From: Tenericutes bacterium HGW-Tenericutes-5 | GTDB lineage: Bacteria > Bacillota_I > Bacilli_A > Izemoplasmatales > Hujiaoplasmataceae | Assembly: GCA_002839125.1 (NCBI GenBank) | Contig: PGXI01000069.1 | Location: 1 to 7,532, forward strand | Direction: 5' to 3' | DNA: 7,532 nt | Shown: one piece after another, positions 6,754 to 7,532 of the stretch | How the letters are laid out: every line of letters starts with the position of its first letter | How positions within the stretch are numbered: position 1 is the first letter of the stretch | Position numbers and translations under genes: made by a program | The notes under the pieces: generated by a model | Told to the model about the DNA's origin: nothing | What the model saw: only the letters and a program-made list of their open reading frames with translations | Databases searched by the model: none

Positions 6754-6798
6754 GAAAACAATACTTACAAAATCAAAAATATCTTTCCAGAGGAAAAC

Positions 6799-7532
6799 AT
6801 GAACTATTTAATATTGTTTTTGACCCTAGCTTTAGCAATCACTTTTACATTTTTATATAAAGATGGAATTAAGAAAAATAAAATTATAAAAATAATATCG
6901 GTACTACTTTTTATAGTGTACCTTTTTAGGCTGTTTACATTTGATGAGATTAATAACACTTTTAATGTTTTATTATATGATATTGAAACGCCAATTGACT
7001 CTCCTAGCACTTGGCTTTTTTCGCAAAGTATGACTATTTTCATGATAATGCTTCGATGGACAACCATAGTTTCCCTCATTCTTTTAGTTTTGCACTCATT
7101 CTTTGATTCCTTAGAAGTGAAATGGGTAGGAGCAGTACTAGGTTTGATTTCAGGATTCCTTAATTTTATATTTTTTAAGAATAACTTAATCGCTTTTGAA
7201 GGCGAAGTAATGATGGCATCATATAGATCAATACAGTTTTTTATTGAAAATGCTTTATTATTAGGACTATCGATAATTTTGTTTTATCAACTTGTAAAAA
7301 ACAAGAGTTTGCGACTCAGCTACAAAAAATGGTATCGAGTAGTTTTTGTTGTTTTAATAACGATGTTTGCTTTAATGCCTCAAGCTTTATTAGTTAATCT
7401 ATTTGGTTACTACGGAGAGATTCCTGATGAGTTTACGGTATCACATATATTTGTAATTGTATTTCCATTTATTTTTATGTTGTTAATTTATTTCGCTATG
7501 AGAAAAACATCTCAATCTGATAAAGATTGGTT
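6799..7532 (+). CDS. Polytopic membrane protein of unknown function (3' end outside window)
   Basis: An open frame starts at ATG 6799 and continues without a stop to the right edge, giving at least 244 residues. AGAGGA (6789-6794) is well placed before the start, and a strong extended -10 promoter lies upstream. At least seven hydrophobic segments are visible, near residues 2-20, 29-47, 77-101, 107-127, 143-166, 179-202 and 214-234. Basic turns such as KDGIKKNKIIK (21-31) and KNKSLRLSYKKWYR (167-180) suggest a cytoplasmic side. The polar stretch FDEINNTFNVLLYDIETPIDSPS (48-70) probably forms an outside loop. All five tryptophans are TGG. I do not recognise the family, and no catalytic motif stands out in the visible part. 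Confidence 0.8.
   Translation, partial: MNYLILFLTLALAITFTFLYKDGIKKNKIIKIISVLLFIVYLFRLFTFDEINNTFNVLLYDIETPIDSPSTWLFSQSMTIFMIMLRWTTIVSLILLVLHSFFDSLEVKWVGAVLGLISGFLNFIFFKNNLIAFEGEVMMASYRSIQFFIENALLLGLSIILFYQLVKNKSLRLSYKKWYRVVFVVLITMFALMPQALLVNLFGYYGEIPDEFTVSHIFVIVFPFIFMLLIYFAMRKTSQSDKDW

Noticed and set aside
6804..7079. Minus-strand 91-codon frame
   Set aside because: It is antisense to the partial membrane-protein gene, which has a better promoter, ribosome site and continuous membrane pattern.
1..7532. Alternative genetic code with UGA as tryptophan
   Set aside because: All Trp codons in the long frames are TGG and no gene is interrupted by TGA, so the standard code explains the window despite the mollicute-like composition.
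1..7532. CRISPR arrays, insertion sequences, tRNA or rRNA genes
   Set aside because: I saw no regularly spaced repeats, transposase motifs, paired terminal repeats or tRNA-like cloverleaf sequences on either strand.

Overview
The window is AT-rich (roughly 30% GC by eye) and carries compact bacterial genes with clear Shine-Dalgarno sites. Every tryptophan in the long reading frames is TGG, and all frames run full length under the standard code. No long frame ends in TGA: the stops are TAA four times and TAG once. A low-GC Firmicute or a standard-code mollicute relative (Acholeplasma/Izemoplasma-like) fits best. This placement is inference from composition and gene style; no marker gene here settles it.

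Layout. Bases 1-45 may be the last codons of an upstream gene. An RluF-type 23S rRNA pseudouridine synthase (126-830, +) follows, closed by a strong 12-bp hairpin terminator (851-885). Facing it on the minus strand are two cell-envelope genes. The upstream one (4526 to 3114) is a membrane-anchored extracellular protein that reads as two copies of a YpmS/DUF2140-like unit. The downstream one (3036 to 907) is a large DUF2079 membrane protein of the GT-C glycosyltransferase type with an extra membrane-spanning N-terminus. They are 77 bp apart with no convincing terminator between them, and each has its own extended -10 promoter.

A divergent 250-bp spacer (4527-4776) leads to a plus-strand pair: a 12-TM MFS exporter (4777-6009) and, 12 bp later, a DUF2161-type PD-(D/E)XK nuclease-fold protein with a C-terminal winged-helix-like part (6022-6675). 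After an imperfect terminator-like hairpin and a very good promoter, a polytopic membrane protein of unknown function starts at 6799 and runs off the window.

How they fit together: rRNA modification is housekeeping. The minus-strand pair looks like envelope glycosylation or lipid-associated work at the outer face of the membrane. The MFS/DUF2161 pair is the least explained, being co-transcribed with no obvious functional link. The most unusual regulatory stretch is the MFS leader, where a ribosome site sits over a three-codon mini-ORF that lies inside a perfect 16-bp palindrome. I did not see a CRISPR array, insertion sequence, tRNA or rRNA, and I do not find a clear novel multi-gene system. 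The findings are leads rather than discoveries.
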